Assembly: GCA_900769075.1 (NCBI GenBank)
Contig: CAAGFE010000111.1
Coordinates: 8,033 to 72,032, forward strand
From: Clostridia bacterium
Lineage (GTDB): Bacteria > Bacillota > Clostridia > Christensenellales > Aristaeellaceae
Length of the DNA stretch: 64,000 bases
Reading direction: 5' to 3'
In this document: piece by piece, positions 54,204-61,630 of the stretch
Layout: every line of letters starts with the position of its first letter
How positions within the stretch are numbered: position 1 is the first letter of the stretch
Notes under the pieces: model-generated
What the model was told of the DNA's origin: nothing
Database searches by the model: none
Seen by the model: the letters and a program-made list of their open reading frames with translations, nothing else
Made by a program: the position numbers and the translations under genes

Positions 54204-56660
54204 TCAATGCTTCTGCAGGGGGTCAAGGTGCCAGATGGTTTCATTATATTCGCGGATGGTGCGGTCAGAGGAGAACACGCCGGACATGGCGGTGTTGATG
54301 ACGGCCATGCGGTTCCACTTGTCCTTGTCGGCATAGTCCGCGTCGATGCGGCGCTGGGCCATGGAGTAGGAGCCGAAGTCCTTCAGGACGAAGTAGGGAT
54401 CGCCCATGGCGCCGTAATCGCCGATCAGCAGGCTGTGGTACAGATCCTGCAGGGCGCCGGGGGCGTCGGGCATCACGGTGCCGTCGATCATCTGGGTCAG
54501 GGCCAGGCGGAGCTCGGCGTTGGTCTCGAAGATGGACATGGGGTTGTAGCTCCGCTCGCGGTACATATCCAGCACCGTGTCGGAACGCATGCCGAAGATA
54601 TAAATGTTGTCCATGCCGACCTGCTGGCTGATTTCCACATTCGCGCCGTCCATGGTGCCGATGGTGACCGCGCCGTTCATCATGTACTTCATGTTGCCGG
54701 TGCCGCTGGCCTCCTTGGAGGCGGTGGACAGCTGCTCGGAAACCTCGGTGGCGGGGATGAGGATCTGGGCGCTGGACACGTCGTAGTTCTCCAGGAACAC
54801 CACCTGGAGCATCTTGCTGGCGCGGGGATGCTTGGCGATCAGCTTGGACAGGGCGTTGATGAAGCGGATGATCTGCTTGGCGCGGTTGTAGCCGGGGGCA
54901 GCCTTGGAGCCGAAGATGAACACCCGGGGCTGCATCGTGAAGTTTGCGTCGTTGACGATGCGGTTATACAGCACCAGGCAGTGCAGGGCGTTGAGCATCT
55001 GACGCTTGTACTCATGCAGGCGCTTGGACTGGGCGTCGAAGATGAAGGAGGGATCGACCACGGTGCCCTGGTGCTCCTTGAGGAACCTGGCCAAGCGCTC
55101 CTTGTTGTGGCGCTTGATTTTGGCGAACTCCTCGCGGAAGGCGGCGTCGTCGGCATAGGGCGCCAGGTTGGACAGCAACTCCGTGTTCTTGATCCAGTCG
55201 GTGCCGATGGTGTCGCAGATGAGCCTGGTCAGCTCGGGGTTGCAGGCCATCAGCCAGCGGCGATGGGTGATGCCGTTGGTGATTGCGCTGAACTTCTCGG
55301 GCATCACCTGGTAGAAATCGCTGAAGGTTTCCTTCTTGAGGATATCGCCGTGGAGCTGGGACACGCCGTTGGTGCTGTAGGTCATGGCGACGCACAGGTT
55401 GGCCATGTGGATGTAGCCGTAGGAGATGATGGCCATCTTGCCCACGCGCTCCGCCTGGCCGGGGAAGTGATTCCACAGGCGTGCGCACAGGCGGCGGTTC
55501 ATTTCCACCAGGATCTGGTAGATGCGGGGCAGCAGGGTCTTCACCATGCCCTCGGGCCACTTTTCCAGGGCCTCGGCCATGATGGTGTGGTTGGTGTAGG
55601 CGATGGTCTTGGAAACGATGGCCTGCGCCTCGTCCCAGCCCAGTCCCTCTTCGTCCATCAGCAGGCGCATCAGCTCGGGGATGGCCAGGCCGGGATGGGT
55701 ATCGTTGACGTGGACGACCACCTTCTCCGGGAGCTTGTGCCAATCGTTGCCGTTGAGCTTCTTGAAGTCCTTGATCATGTACTGGAGGGTGGCGCTGGTG
55801 AAGAAGTACTGCTGCTTCAGCCGGAGGAGCTTGCCCTCATAATGATTGTCCTCGGGGTAGAGGATATTGGAGATGGCCTCGGCCAGCTCCTTCTCCTCGG
55901 TGGCCTGGACGAACTGACCGCGGCCGAAGGAGCTCAGGTCCATGCGCTTGGGGGAGCGGGCGCTCCACAGGCGCAGGCTGTTGACGGTGGAGGTGTCATA
56001 ACCGACCAGGGGCATGTCATAAGGGATGGCTTCCACGGTGTTGTAGCCCACATGTTTGAAGGTCAGCCGGCCGTTTTCCTCGGTCATCTCCACATGCCCG
56101 TTGAAGTGCACCTCGCAGGCATCCTCCATCACGGGCATTTCCCACACGTTGCCGTTGCCCAGCCAGTAGTCGGGCAGCTCCACCTGCTGGCCGTCGACGA
56201 TCTTCTGGCGGAACAGGCCGTATTCGTAGCGGATGGAGCAGCCCATGGCGGGCAGGTCCAGGGAAGCGAGGGAATCCATGAAGCAGGCAGCCAGCCGGCC
56301 CAGGCCGCCGTTGCCCAGCGCGGGTTCAGGCTCTTCCTTGAGCACGGCGTCAATGTCGATGCCCAGCTCGTCGATGGCAGCCTTGTATTCATCGGTGGAC
56401 ACCAGGTTGAGGATATTGGTGTACAGGCTGCGGCCCATCAGGAATTCAACGGAGAGGTAGTACAGGCGCTTGGTGTTGTTGCGCTTGCGTTCCTCGCGGG
56501 AGATCATCCACTTCTGCATGATCTGGTCGCGGACGGTGGAGGCCAGGGCACGGTAGATCTGCGCGTTGGAGGCCTCCTGGATGGTGCGGCCGTTATAGCG
56601 CTGCAGCTTGCCGATAATGGAAGCCTTGATGGACTCCTTGTCGAAGGAAGTGGTAGGCAT
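54204..56660 (-). CDS. glgP: Glycogen/starch/alpha-glucan phosphorylase
   Basis: An 818-residue enzyme that releases glucose-1-phosphate from alpha-1,4-glucans in the cytosol. The ATG follows AAAGGAGG. The length and the whole family pattern are present: FLMGRSLYTNILNL near the N-terminus, NGGLGRLAACFMDSLASL, NDTHPGLAIPELMR, and the pyridoxal-phosphate segment EASGTGNMKYMMNGAVTIGT, whose Lys binds the cofactor. A good promoter is present at 56764-56792 on the minus strand. Divergent from pfkA, with a cre-like site between them, which suggests joint carbon control. Confidence 0.97.
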   Translation of the reverse strand: MPTTSFDKESIKASIIGKLQRYNGRTIQEASNAQIYRALASTVRDQIMQKWMISREERKRNNTKRLYYLSVEFLMGRSLYTNILNLVSTDEYKAAIDELGIDIDAVLKEEPEPALGNGGLGRLAACFMDSLASLDLPAMGCSIRYEYGLFRQKIVDGQQVELPDYWLGNGNVWEMPVMEDACEVHFNGHVEMTEENGRLTFKHVGYNTVEAIPYDMPLVGYDTSTVNSLRLWSARSPKRMDLSSFGRGQFVQATEEKELAEAISNILYPEDNHYEGKLLRLKQQYFFTSATLQYMIKDFKKLNGNDWHKLPEKVVVHVNDTHPGLAIPELMRLLMDEEGLGWDEAQAIVSKTIAYTNHTIMAEALEKWPEGMVKTLLPRIYQILVEMNRRLCARLWNHFPGQAERVGKMAIISYGYIHMANLCVAMTYSTNGVSQLHGDILKKETFSDFYQVMPEKFSAITNGITHRRWLMACNPELTRLICDTIGTDWIKNTELLSNLAPYADDAAFREEFAKIKRHNKERLARFLKEHQGTVVDPSFIFDAQSKRLHEYKRQMLNALHCLVLYNRIVNDANFTMQPRVFIFGSKAAPGYNRAKQIIRFINALSKLIAKHPRASKMLQVVFLENYDVSSAQILIPATEVSEQLSTASKEASGTGNMKYMMNGAVTIGTMDGANVEISQQVGMDNIYIFGMRSDTVLDMYRERSYNPMSIFETNAELRLALTQMIDGTVMPDAPGALQDLYHSLLIGDYGAMGDPYFVLKDFGSYSMAQRRIDADYADKDKWNRMAVINTAMSGVFSSDRTIREYNETIWHLDPLQKH

Positions 56661-56763
56661 GGGGGTGTTCCTCCTTTATCTTCAGGAAATGCATCCGAAT
56701 GTCACTGTGGGAAAACATGGCGATCAAAGGTATGCTGAAAAAGCGTTGTCGCCAACGTTCAAT

Positions 56764-56792
56764 ATTATACATGGTTTTCCCGCGTTTGACAA
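56764..56792 (-). promoter_or_regulatory. glgP promoter
   Basis: On the minus strand TTGTCA (56792-56787) and TATAAT (56769-56764) are spaced by 17 bases. Transcripts would have a leader of about 100 bases. Confidence 0.75.
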
Positions 56793-56964
56793 GTTCTTTT
56801 GCCGTTCCTGGGCGGAATTTTGCAGTTTCCGTGGCGCAGGCCATCGACAGACACAGGGGCGAGCGCAGACGGCGCAGCGGCGGGAGGCAGTTCTGTGAGG
56901 GCAAAGCCCCTGGCGCGGAAGCCGACAGGATGACACAAAATTCACAAGCAATCAGCAAAAATCC

Positions 56965-56978
56965 CGAAAACGTTTGCA
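56965..56978. promoter_or_regulatory. cre-like operator candidate upstream of pfkA
   Basis: CGAAAACGTTTGCA, 12 of 14 matches to the cre consensus and nearly identical to the site at 2216-2229. It lies 20 bases upstream of the pfkA -35. The rest of the gap from 56793 to 56964 shows nothing recognised. Confidence 0.45.
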
Positions 56979-56997
56979 TGTAACCGCTTTCCTCCCC

Positions 56998-57027
56998 TTG
57001 CATCGTCCGGACCTTTTGTGGTATACT
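56998..57027 (+). promoter_or_regulatory. pfkA promoter
   Basis: TTGCAT at 56998-57003 and TATACT at 57022-57027 with an 18-base spacer. The start codon is at 57117. Confidence 0.6.
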
Positions 57028-57116
57028 CTTTGGCGGACAGCAATGGAGCCTGCCCTTTTCGGCGTGCACCACTGACATACTTCATTTCATTCCTGCTTAG
57101 CAAAGGAGCGTATTGT

Positions 57117-58178
57117 ATGACCCCGAGAAAGATTGGCGTTTTGACTTCCGGCGGTGACGCACCGGGCATGAACGCGGCGGTCATGTCCGTCGCAAAGAGC
57201 GCGGCTCGCTACGGCATGCCGCTGGTGGGCATCAAGCAGGGCTACAATGGCCTGCTGCGCCGTTCCGCCAGCATCTTTGATGACCTGCAGGAGCTGACCC
57301 TGGACACCGTGCTGGACATTGCGGATCAGCCCGGCACCTACCTGCGCACCGCCCGCTGCACCGAGTTCATGGATCCCATGTACCGCGAGTTTGCCGCCCA
57401 GACCCTGCGCGACATGGGCATCGACGGCCTGGTCGTCATCGGCGGTGACGGTTCCTTCCAGGGTGCCATGCGCCTGTGCGAGCTGGGCATCCCCTGCGTG
57501 GGCATTCCCGGCACCATCGACAATGACCTGGCCTACACCGAGATGACCCTGGGCTACGAAACTGCCGTGCAGAAGTGCACCGAGGCCATCCGCGAGATCC
57601 GCGCCACCAGCCGTTCCCACAACCGTCCCCATGTGGTGGAGTGCATGGGCCGTCACTGCGGCGACATCGCGCTGAAGGCTGCCTGCGCCACCGGTTCCGA
57701 GATCGTGCTTGTGCCCGAGGAGCGTTGGTCCATCGATGAGGTGGCCGACCGGCTGAACAAGCAGATGGCCAAGGGCAACTACCGCGCCACCATCGTCATC
57801 GCCGAGGGGTGCTGGGAATCCATGGAGCCCTTCGATATGTACGGCTTCCTGACCAGCCACGGCAAGCAGTGCTTTGAGGGCGAGCCCATGAGCGCCATGC
57901 GCCTGGCCTCCATCCTCAAGCGCAAGTGCGGAATGGTGGAGGTGCGCTCCACCGTGATCGGCTACACCCAGCGCGGCGCACTGCCCGTCGCCAAGGACAG
58001 CGCCTTCGCCTTTGAGGCCGGCCACCTGGCGGTGAGGCTCCTGCACGAGGGCATCTCCAACCAGGTCATCGGCACCCGTCAGGGCCGCGTGTTCCACATG
58101 GGCATCGAGGAGGCACTCCAGGAGAAGCGCGAGTTCCGCCACGACCTGTATAAGCTGGTCAACGACATTCGCGAGTGA
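57117..58178 (+). CDS. pfkA: ATP-dependent 6-phosphofructokinase
   Basis: A 353-residue glycolytic enzyme that phosphorylates fructose-6-phosphate. ATG at 57117 follows AAAGGAGC. Motifs include GVLTSGGDAPGMNAAV (N-terminal ATP loop), GGDGSFQGA, where Gly after GGD marks the ATP rather than pyrophosphate type, PGTIDNDL with the catalytic Asp, and ECMGRHCGDIAL. The C-terminus is slightly longer than the 320-residue Bacillus enzyme. The gene has its own promoter, with a cre-like site upstream. Confidence 0.96.
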   Translation: MTPRKIGVLTSGGDAPGMNAAVMSVAKSAARYGMPLVGIKQGYNGLLRRSASIFDDLQELTLDTVLDIADQPGTYLRTARCTEFMDPMYREFAAQTLRDMGIDGLVVIGGDGSFQGAMRLCELGIPCVGIPGTIDNDLAYTEMTLGYETAVQKCTEAIREIRATSRSHNRPHVVECMGRHCGDIALKAACATGSEIVLVPEERWSIDEVADRLNKQMAKGNYRATIVIAEGCWESMEPFDMYGFLTSHGKQCFEGEPMSAMRLASILKRKCGMVEVRSTVIGYTQRGALPVAKDSAFAFEAGHLAVRLLHEGISNQVIGTRQGRVFHMGIEEALQEKREFRHDLYKLVNDIRE

Positions 58179-58218
58179 TGCCGTCCCCCGGTCAGGCGGA
58201 AAAAGTTTTCGGATCCCC

Positions 58219-58247
58219 TTGACAGCTCGGGGAAAATGTGTTACAAT
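58219..58247 (+). promoter_or_regulatory. Promoter of the infC-rpmI-rplT operon
   Basis: Consensus TTGACA at 58219-58224 and TACAAT at 58242-58247 with a 17-base spacer. The leader to the infC start is about 245 bases long. Confidence 0.85.
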
Positions 58248-58355
58248 TCTTTTGTTTGAAGCAGAGGCTTGCCCGTCTCTCACCTTGCGCGGCTTACGCT
58301 GCCGGGTATCATGGCATTTCCCTTCCGCCCGGAGGAGGAAATACTGCGCATGTTC

Positions 58356-58386
58356 AGCGACGGGTCAAGCGCCCGTCGCTTTTTCT
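58356..58386 (+). terminator. Attenuator in the infC leader
   Basis: AGCGACGGG at 58356-58364 pairs with CCCGTCGCT at 58372-58380, followed by a T-tract (58380-58386, TTTTTCT). It lies mid-leader, 114 bases before infC. In Bacillota this operon is commonly repressed by L20 through a leader terminator; the same logic is likely here. Confidence 0.85.
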
Positions 58387-58499
58387 GTGGCGTCTGCTCA
58401 GCAAAGTAAGGCCGGAGCCGAGGCTCCGATGCGCATCCGCCTGAACGGCGGTGCACAGCCATCCCCGCCGGCGCGGCGATGGAACAAGTATGGAGGTGT

Positions 58500-59087
58500 A
58501 TGGACATCGCTACCGATCTGATGATTAACGAAGAGATCCGCGACAGAGAGGTTCGCCTGATCGACGAGAACGGCGAGCAGCTCGGCGTCATGCCTACGCA
58601 TAAGGCACTGGAGCTGGCGGAAGAACGCGGCCTGGATCTTGCCAAGATTCAGCCCCAGGCCAAGCCCCCGGTGTGCAAGCTGCTGGACTATGACAAGTAC
58701 CGCTACGAACAGTCGAAGCGGGAGCGGGATAACCGTAAAAATCAGCGTGTTGTGTCCATCAAGGAAGTTCAGCTGTCTGCCACCATCGAGGAGAACGACG
58801 TTCTCACCAAGGCCAAGATGGCGACGAAGTTCCTTGCCGATGGCGACAAGGTGAAGGTTTCCATCCGCTTCCGCGGCCGTCAGATCACCCACAGCGAGAT
58901 CGGATTGAAGGTCATGCAGAACTTCGCCGAACGCTGTGCGGAGGTATCCAGCGTGGAGCGCCGCCCCACCATGGACGGCCGGCACATGATCATGGTCCTC
59001 GCGCCCAAGGCCGCCAAGGCTTCCTTCGCAGAGAAGAAGGCCGCCCGCGAAGCCCGCGACGCCAAGGAAAAGGTCACCCAGGAATAA
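58500..59087 (+). CDS. infC: Translation initiation factor IF-3
   Basis: A 195-residue factor that binds the 30S subunit and checks the initiator tRNA. ATG at 58500 follows TGGAGG with a short spacer; the conserved part begins at MINEEIRDREVRLIDENGEQLG (from residue 8). An N-domain with CKLLDYDKYRYEQSKRERD is joined by the Lys/Arg helix to the C-domain (KVKVSIRFRGRQITHSEIG). An Ala/Lys-rich tail of about 20 residues extends beyond the usual end. First gene of the operon with L35 and L20. Confidence 0.96.
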   Translation: MDIATDLMINEEIRDREVRLIDENGEQLGVMPTHKALELAEERGLDLAKIQPQAKPPVCKLLDYDKYRYEQSKRERDNRKNQRVVSIKEVQLSATIEENDVLTKAKMATKFLADGDKVKVSIRFRGRQITHSEIGLKVMQNFAERCAEVSSVERRPTMDGRHMIMVLAPKAAKASFAEKKAAREARDAKEKVTQE

Positions 59088-59158
59088 AGGCCTCCGGTGG
59101 CGATGCGAAAGCATCCCCCTACCGATAAAGCCTACCAGTTTGGAAGGAGGACAATACC

Positions 59159-59359
59159 ATGCCTAAGCAGAAGTCTCACCGTGGTGCTGCCAAGCGCTTT
59201 TCCTTTACCAAGTCCGGTATCGTTAAGCATAAGCAGATGAACGCCAACCATCAGGTTCGCCTGAAGACCACCAAGCGCACCCGTCACCTGCGCGCTGACG
59301 GTATTGTGGATAACGCGGCGGAAGCCCGTACCATCCACAAGCTGCTGCCCTACAAGTAA
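59159..59359 (+). CDS. rpmI: 50S ribosomal protein L35
   Basis: A 66-residue, very basic protein starting MPKQKSHRGAAKRF, the standard L35 opening, and ending near IHKLLPYK. AAGGAGG precedes the ATG. It lies between infC and rplT as in most bacteria. Confidence 0.97.
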   Translation: MPKQKSHRGAAKRFSFTKSGIVKHKQMNANHQVRLKTTKRTRHLRADGIVDNAAEARTIHKLLPYK

Positions 59360-59394
59360 TTTCGCCCTTTAGCTGGCAAGGAGGATACTAAGAA

Positions 59395-59742
59395 ATGGCA
59401 CGTATTAAGAGAGCTGTCAATGCTCAGAAGAAGCGTCGCAAGGTCATGAAGCTGGCGAAGGGCTACTGGGGCGCAAAGTCCAAGCAGTACCGCGCCGCGT
59501 CCGAGCAGGTCGCCCGTTCCCTGCGCTATGCCTTCGCAGGCCGCAAGATGCGCAAGCGTGATTTCCGCTCCCTGTGGATCACCCGTATCAACGCCGCTGC
59601 CCGCCTGAACGGCATGAGCTACTCCACCTTTATCAATGGCCTGAAGAAGCAGAACATCACCGTCAACCGCAAGATGCTGGCTGACCTGGCTGTGAATGAT
59701 CCTGCCGCCTTCGCCAAGCTGGTGGAGATGGCCAAGGCCTGA
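59395..59742 (+). CDS. rplT: 50S ribosomal protein L20
   Basis: A 115-residue protein of normal length with the signature RIKRAVNAQKKRRKVMKLAKGYWGAKSKQYR at the N-terminus and WITRINAAARLNGMSYSTFINGLKK in the globular half. AAGGAGG lies upstream. L20 is an early-assembly 23S-binding protein and, in Bacillota, the autogenous repressor of this operon through the infC leader. A terminator follows at 59766-59799. Confidence 0.97.
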   Translation: MARIKRAVNAQKKRRKVMKLAKGYWGAKSKQYRAASEQVARSLRYAFAGRKMRKRDFRSLWITRINAAARLNGMSYSTFINGLKKQNITVNRKMLADLAVNDPAAFAKLVEMAKA

Positions 59743-59765
59743 GCCGCTGCCGATTGGTCTTTCTG

Positions 59766-59799
59766 CCCGGTTTATCCTGCGGGATGAGCCGGGTTCTTT
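59766..59799 (+). terminator. Terminator of the infC-rpmI-rplT operon
   Basis: CCCGGTTTATCC at 59766-59777 pairs with GGATGAGCCGGG at 59782-59793 (two G.T pairs) across a TGCG loop closed by C-G, followed by TTCTTT. Confidence 0.8.
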
Positions 59800-59896
59800 G
59801 TGTGGGGAAACAGCTCATCCCATTCATCGGAATCGCCGCCGCCGCATTGGCCTGCGCCAGGCAGCATGCCAAATTCGCTTTCTCCCCGCACGTCCC

Positions 59897-59926
59897 TTGA
59901 CAATTCCTCCCCATTCCGCGTATAAT
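59897..59926 (+). promoter_or_regulatory. Promoter of the riboswitch and OadB transcript
   Basis: Consensus TTGACA at 59897-59902 and TATAAT at 59921-59926, spacer 18. The aptamer begins about where transcription should start. Confidence 0.85.
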
Positions 59927-59935
59927 ATGGGTAAC

Positions 59936-60029
59936 TGAGGGAGTAATCAGTGCGCGCCCGCAAGGGTAGGCACAGCTGCATCGTCAATCCGGCGGATTCG
60001 CCCGGTGCTGCTTGAAATGATGAGACTCG
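59936..60029 (+). ncRNA. yybP-ykoY-like (Mn2+) riboswitch aptamer
   Basis: The leader contains the family's conserved pieces in order: GAGGGAGTA at the 5' side, a P2 hairpin (GTGC...CCC-gcaa-GGG...GCAC), and then an internal-loop strand CATCGTCAATCCGGCG facing CGCCCGGTGCTG. The 3' side ends with GAGACTC, whose CTC can pair with the initial GAG as P1. The L. lactis and B. subtilis aptamers have GGGGAGUAG, GUCGUCA(A/U)U, CCGG and AGACC in equivalent places. The ligand is Mn2+ by family knowledge. A terminator begins inside the 3' strand of P1 (60022), giving a simple on-switch. Confidence 0.82.
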
Positions 60030-60067
60030 CGTCGGCTTCAACCGGAGCCGTGCGCGGGTCTCTTTTT
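60022..60067 (+). terminator. Riboswitch expression platform (intrinsic terminator)
   Basis: GAGACTCGCG at 60022-60031 pairs with CGCGGGTCTC at 60053-60062 (one G.T), with an inner GGCT/AGCC and five T after it. It shares GAGACTC with the aptamer, so the two structures exclude each other. Confidence 0.85.
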
Positions 60068-60105
60068 GTATCCTCCCCAGGAACCGACAGGAAAGGATGA
60101 TGACG

Positions 60106-61296
60106 ATGGAATTGGGAAATCTCATGCGGGAGCTGTTCAGCGGTCTGATCGTGATGCTGTCCGTCGAAGGCGTCAAAACGCTGATCATGTTTGGCATCGC
60201 GGGCGTGCTGATCGCGCTGGCGATCGTGAAGGACTACGAGCCAACCCTGCTGCTGCCCATCGGCTTTGGGTGCATGCTGGCCAATCTGCCGCCGGTGGAC
60301 GGCGCCCCCTCCGTGCTGGGGGAAGGCGGATTTCTGTCCGTGCTGTTTGAGGCGGGCATCGCCAACGAACTGTTTCCGGTGCTGATCTTCATCGCGGTCG
60401 GCGCGATGATCGACTTTTCGCCCCTGCTGAAGGATCCCTCCACCATTTTCTTCGGCGCGGCGGCCCAGTTCGGCATTTTTGCCACCTTTTTGCTGAGCAT
60501 CTGGCTGATCCCGCTGGTGCTGGGCGTGTCGGACAGCGACATGGTCATGAAGCTCGCCTCCGCCATCGGCATCATCGGCGCGGCGGACGGCCCGACCACG
60601 CTCTACGTTGCCAACCATTTCGGCCTGAAGGATTACATGGGCCCCATTTCCGTCGCGGCCTATTCCTACATGGCACTGGTGCCCGTGATTCAGCCCCCGG
60701 TCATCCGGGCCCTGGCCACCCGCGAGGAACGCAGGATCCGCATGGATTATCAGGAGGAGCGCTGCTCCAGGACGACGCTGATTCTCTTTCCGATCATCGT
60801 CACCGTGGTGGCGGGCATCCTGGTGCCCATGAGCGCGCCCCTGGTCGGCTCCCTGATGTTCGGCAACCTGATCCGCGAGTGCGGCGTGCTGGATCGCCTG
60901 TCCAAGACCGCCCAGAACGAGCTGGCGAACCTGGTCACCATCGTGCTGGGCATCACCATCGGCGGCACCATGGCGGCGGACAAATTCCTGGATCCCACCA
61001 CGCTGCTGATCCTGCTGCTGGGGCTGTTTGCCTTCGTGTTTGACACGGCGGGCGGCGTGCTCTTCGCCAAGTTTCTCAACCTCTTCCGCAGGAGGAAGAT
61101 CAACCCCATGGTGGGCGCGGCGGGCATTTCCGCCTTTCCCATGTCCTCCCGCGTCATCGCCAGGATGGCCCTGAAGGAGGATCCCGGCAATTTCATCCTG
61201 ATGCAGTCCACCAGCGCCAACGTATCCGGTCAGCTGGGCTCCATCGTAGCCGGCGGCATGGTCATCACCCTGGTGACCATGCTCATCGGCGGCTGA
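60106..61296 (+). CDS. Na+-translocating decarboxylase beta subunit (OadB/MmdB/GcdB family)
   Basis: A 396-residue polytopic membrane protein; ATG 60106 is chosen because GAAAGG ends 9 bases before it, though ATGs at 60097 and 60100 are possible. Family hallmarks are present: GAADGPTTLYVANHFG with the Na+-site Asp, SVAAYSYMALVPVIQPPVIRAL, and INPMVGAAGISAFPMSSRV with the functional Asn and Ser. In the known pumps this subunit couples decarboxylation of a carboxybiotin to Na+ export. No alpha (carboxyltransferase) or biotin carrier gene is nearby; only a gamma-like gene follows. It is controlled by the Mn2+-type riboswitch just upstream. Confidence 0.92.
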   Translation: MELGNLMRELFSGLIVMLSVEGVKTLIMFGIAGVLIALAIVKDYEPTLLLPIGFGCMLANLPPVDGAPSVLGEGGFLSVLFEAGIANELFPVLIFIAVGAMIDFSPLLKDPSTIFFGAAAQFGIFATFLLSIWLIPLVLGVSDSDMVMKLASAIGIIGAADGPTTLYVANHFGLKDYMGPISVAAYSYMALVPVIQPPVIRALATREERRIRMDYQEERCSRTTLILFPIIVTVVAGILVPMSAPLVGSLMFGNLIRECGVLDRLSKTAQNELANLVTIVLGITIGGTMAADKFLDPTTLLILLLGLFAFVFDTAGGVLFAKFLNLFRRRKINPMVGAAGISAFPMSSRVIARMALKEDPGNFILMQSTSANVSGQLGSIVAGGMVITLVTMLIGG

Positions 61297-61315
61297 TCAG
61301 AAGGAGGGATGAACC

Positions 61316-61513
61316 ATGATGAAGCTGATGTTTCCCCTGCTGGCCCTGATGATGGCTGCTCCTGCCTTTGCGGAGGAAGCTGCCTCCGGGCTGGCCTCCA
61401 TGCCCCTTTTCACCAAGGGGCTGATCGTCACCGCCGGCGGCCTGGGCGGCGTGTTCCTGGTGCTGGTGCTGTTCTTCCTGGTGATCAAGGTCATGGGCAA
61501 GCTGCTCAAATAG
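61316..61513 (+). CDS. Small OadG-like (gamma subunit) membrane protein
   Basis: A 65-residue protein; ATG follows AAGGAGGG. It has a hydrophobic signal-like start (1-19, AFA before EE) and one membrane helix (about 36-60) in the segment LFTKGLIVTAGGLGGVFLVL. This matches the 'G-VT--G---VF--L' pattern of OadG/MmdC gamma subunits. It lies 19 bases after the OadB-like gene and is surely co-transcribed. The gamma subunit stabilises the pump; the usual charged C-terminal tail is short here. Confidence 0.75.
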   Translation: MMKLMFPLLALMMAAPAFAEEAASGLASMPLFTKGLIVTAGGLGGVFLVLVLFFLVIKVMGKLLK

Positions 61514-61546
61514 ACGCGCCATTTTCTCCGAATTCTTCCCGGCCCC

Positions 61547-61575
61547 TTCACAAGCGGGAAAGAATGGTGTATAAT
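61547..61575 (+). promoter_or_regulatory. pyk promoter
   Basis: TTCACA at 61547-61552 and TATAAT at 61570-61575, 17-base spacer, with an extended TG before the -10. Confidence 0.75.
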
Positions 61576-61630
61576 AGTCCCGGTATGTACCAGACTACAT
61601 ATGGATATCATGCATTCTGGAGGGATCGCC

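Noticed and set aside
52242..56738. A 1498-codon open frame on the plus strand
   Set aside because: It lies opposite glgP and the GH13 gene, has His/Gly/Val-rich composition typical of antisense frames in GC-rich DNA, and shows no domain or ribosome site.
59936..60067. Alternative identity as a Na+ or Li+ riboswitch because of the Na+-pump gene
   Set aside because: The GGGAGTA, GTCAAT, CCGG and AGAC pieces and their order fit yybP-ykoY; I could not match the leader to the other classes from memory.
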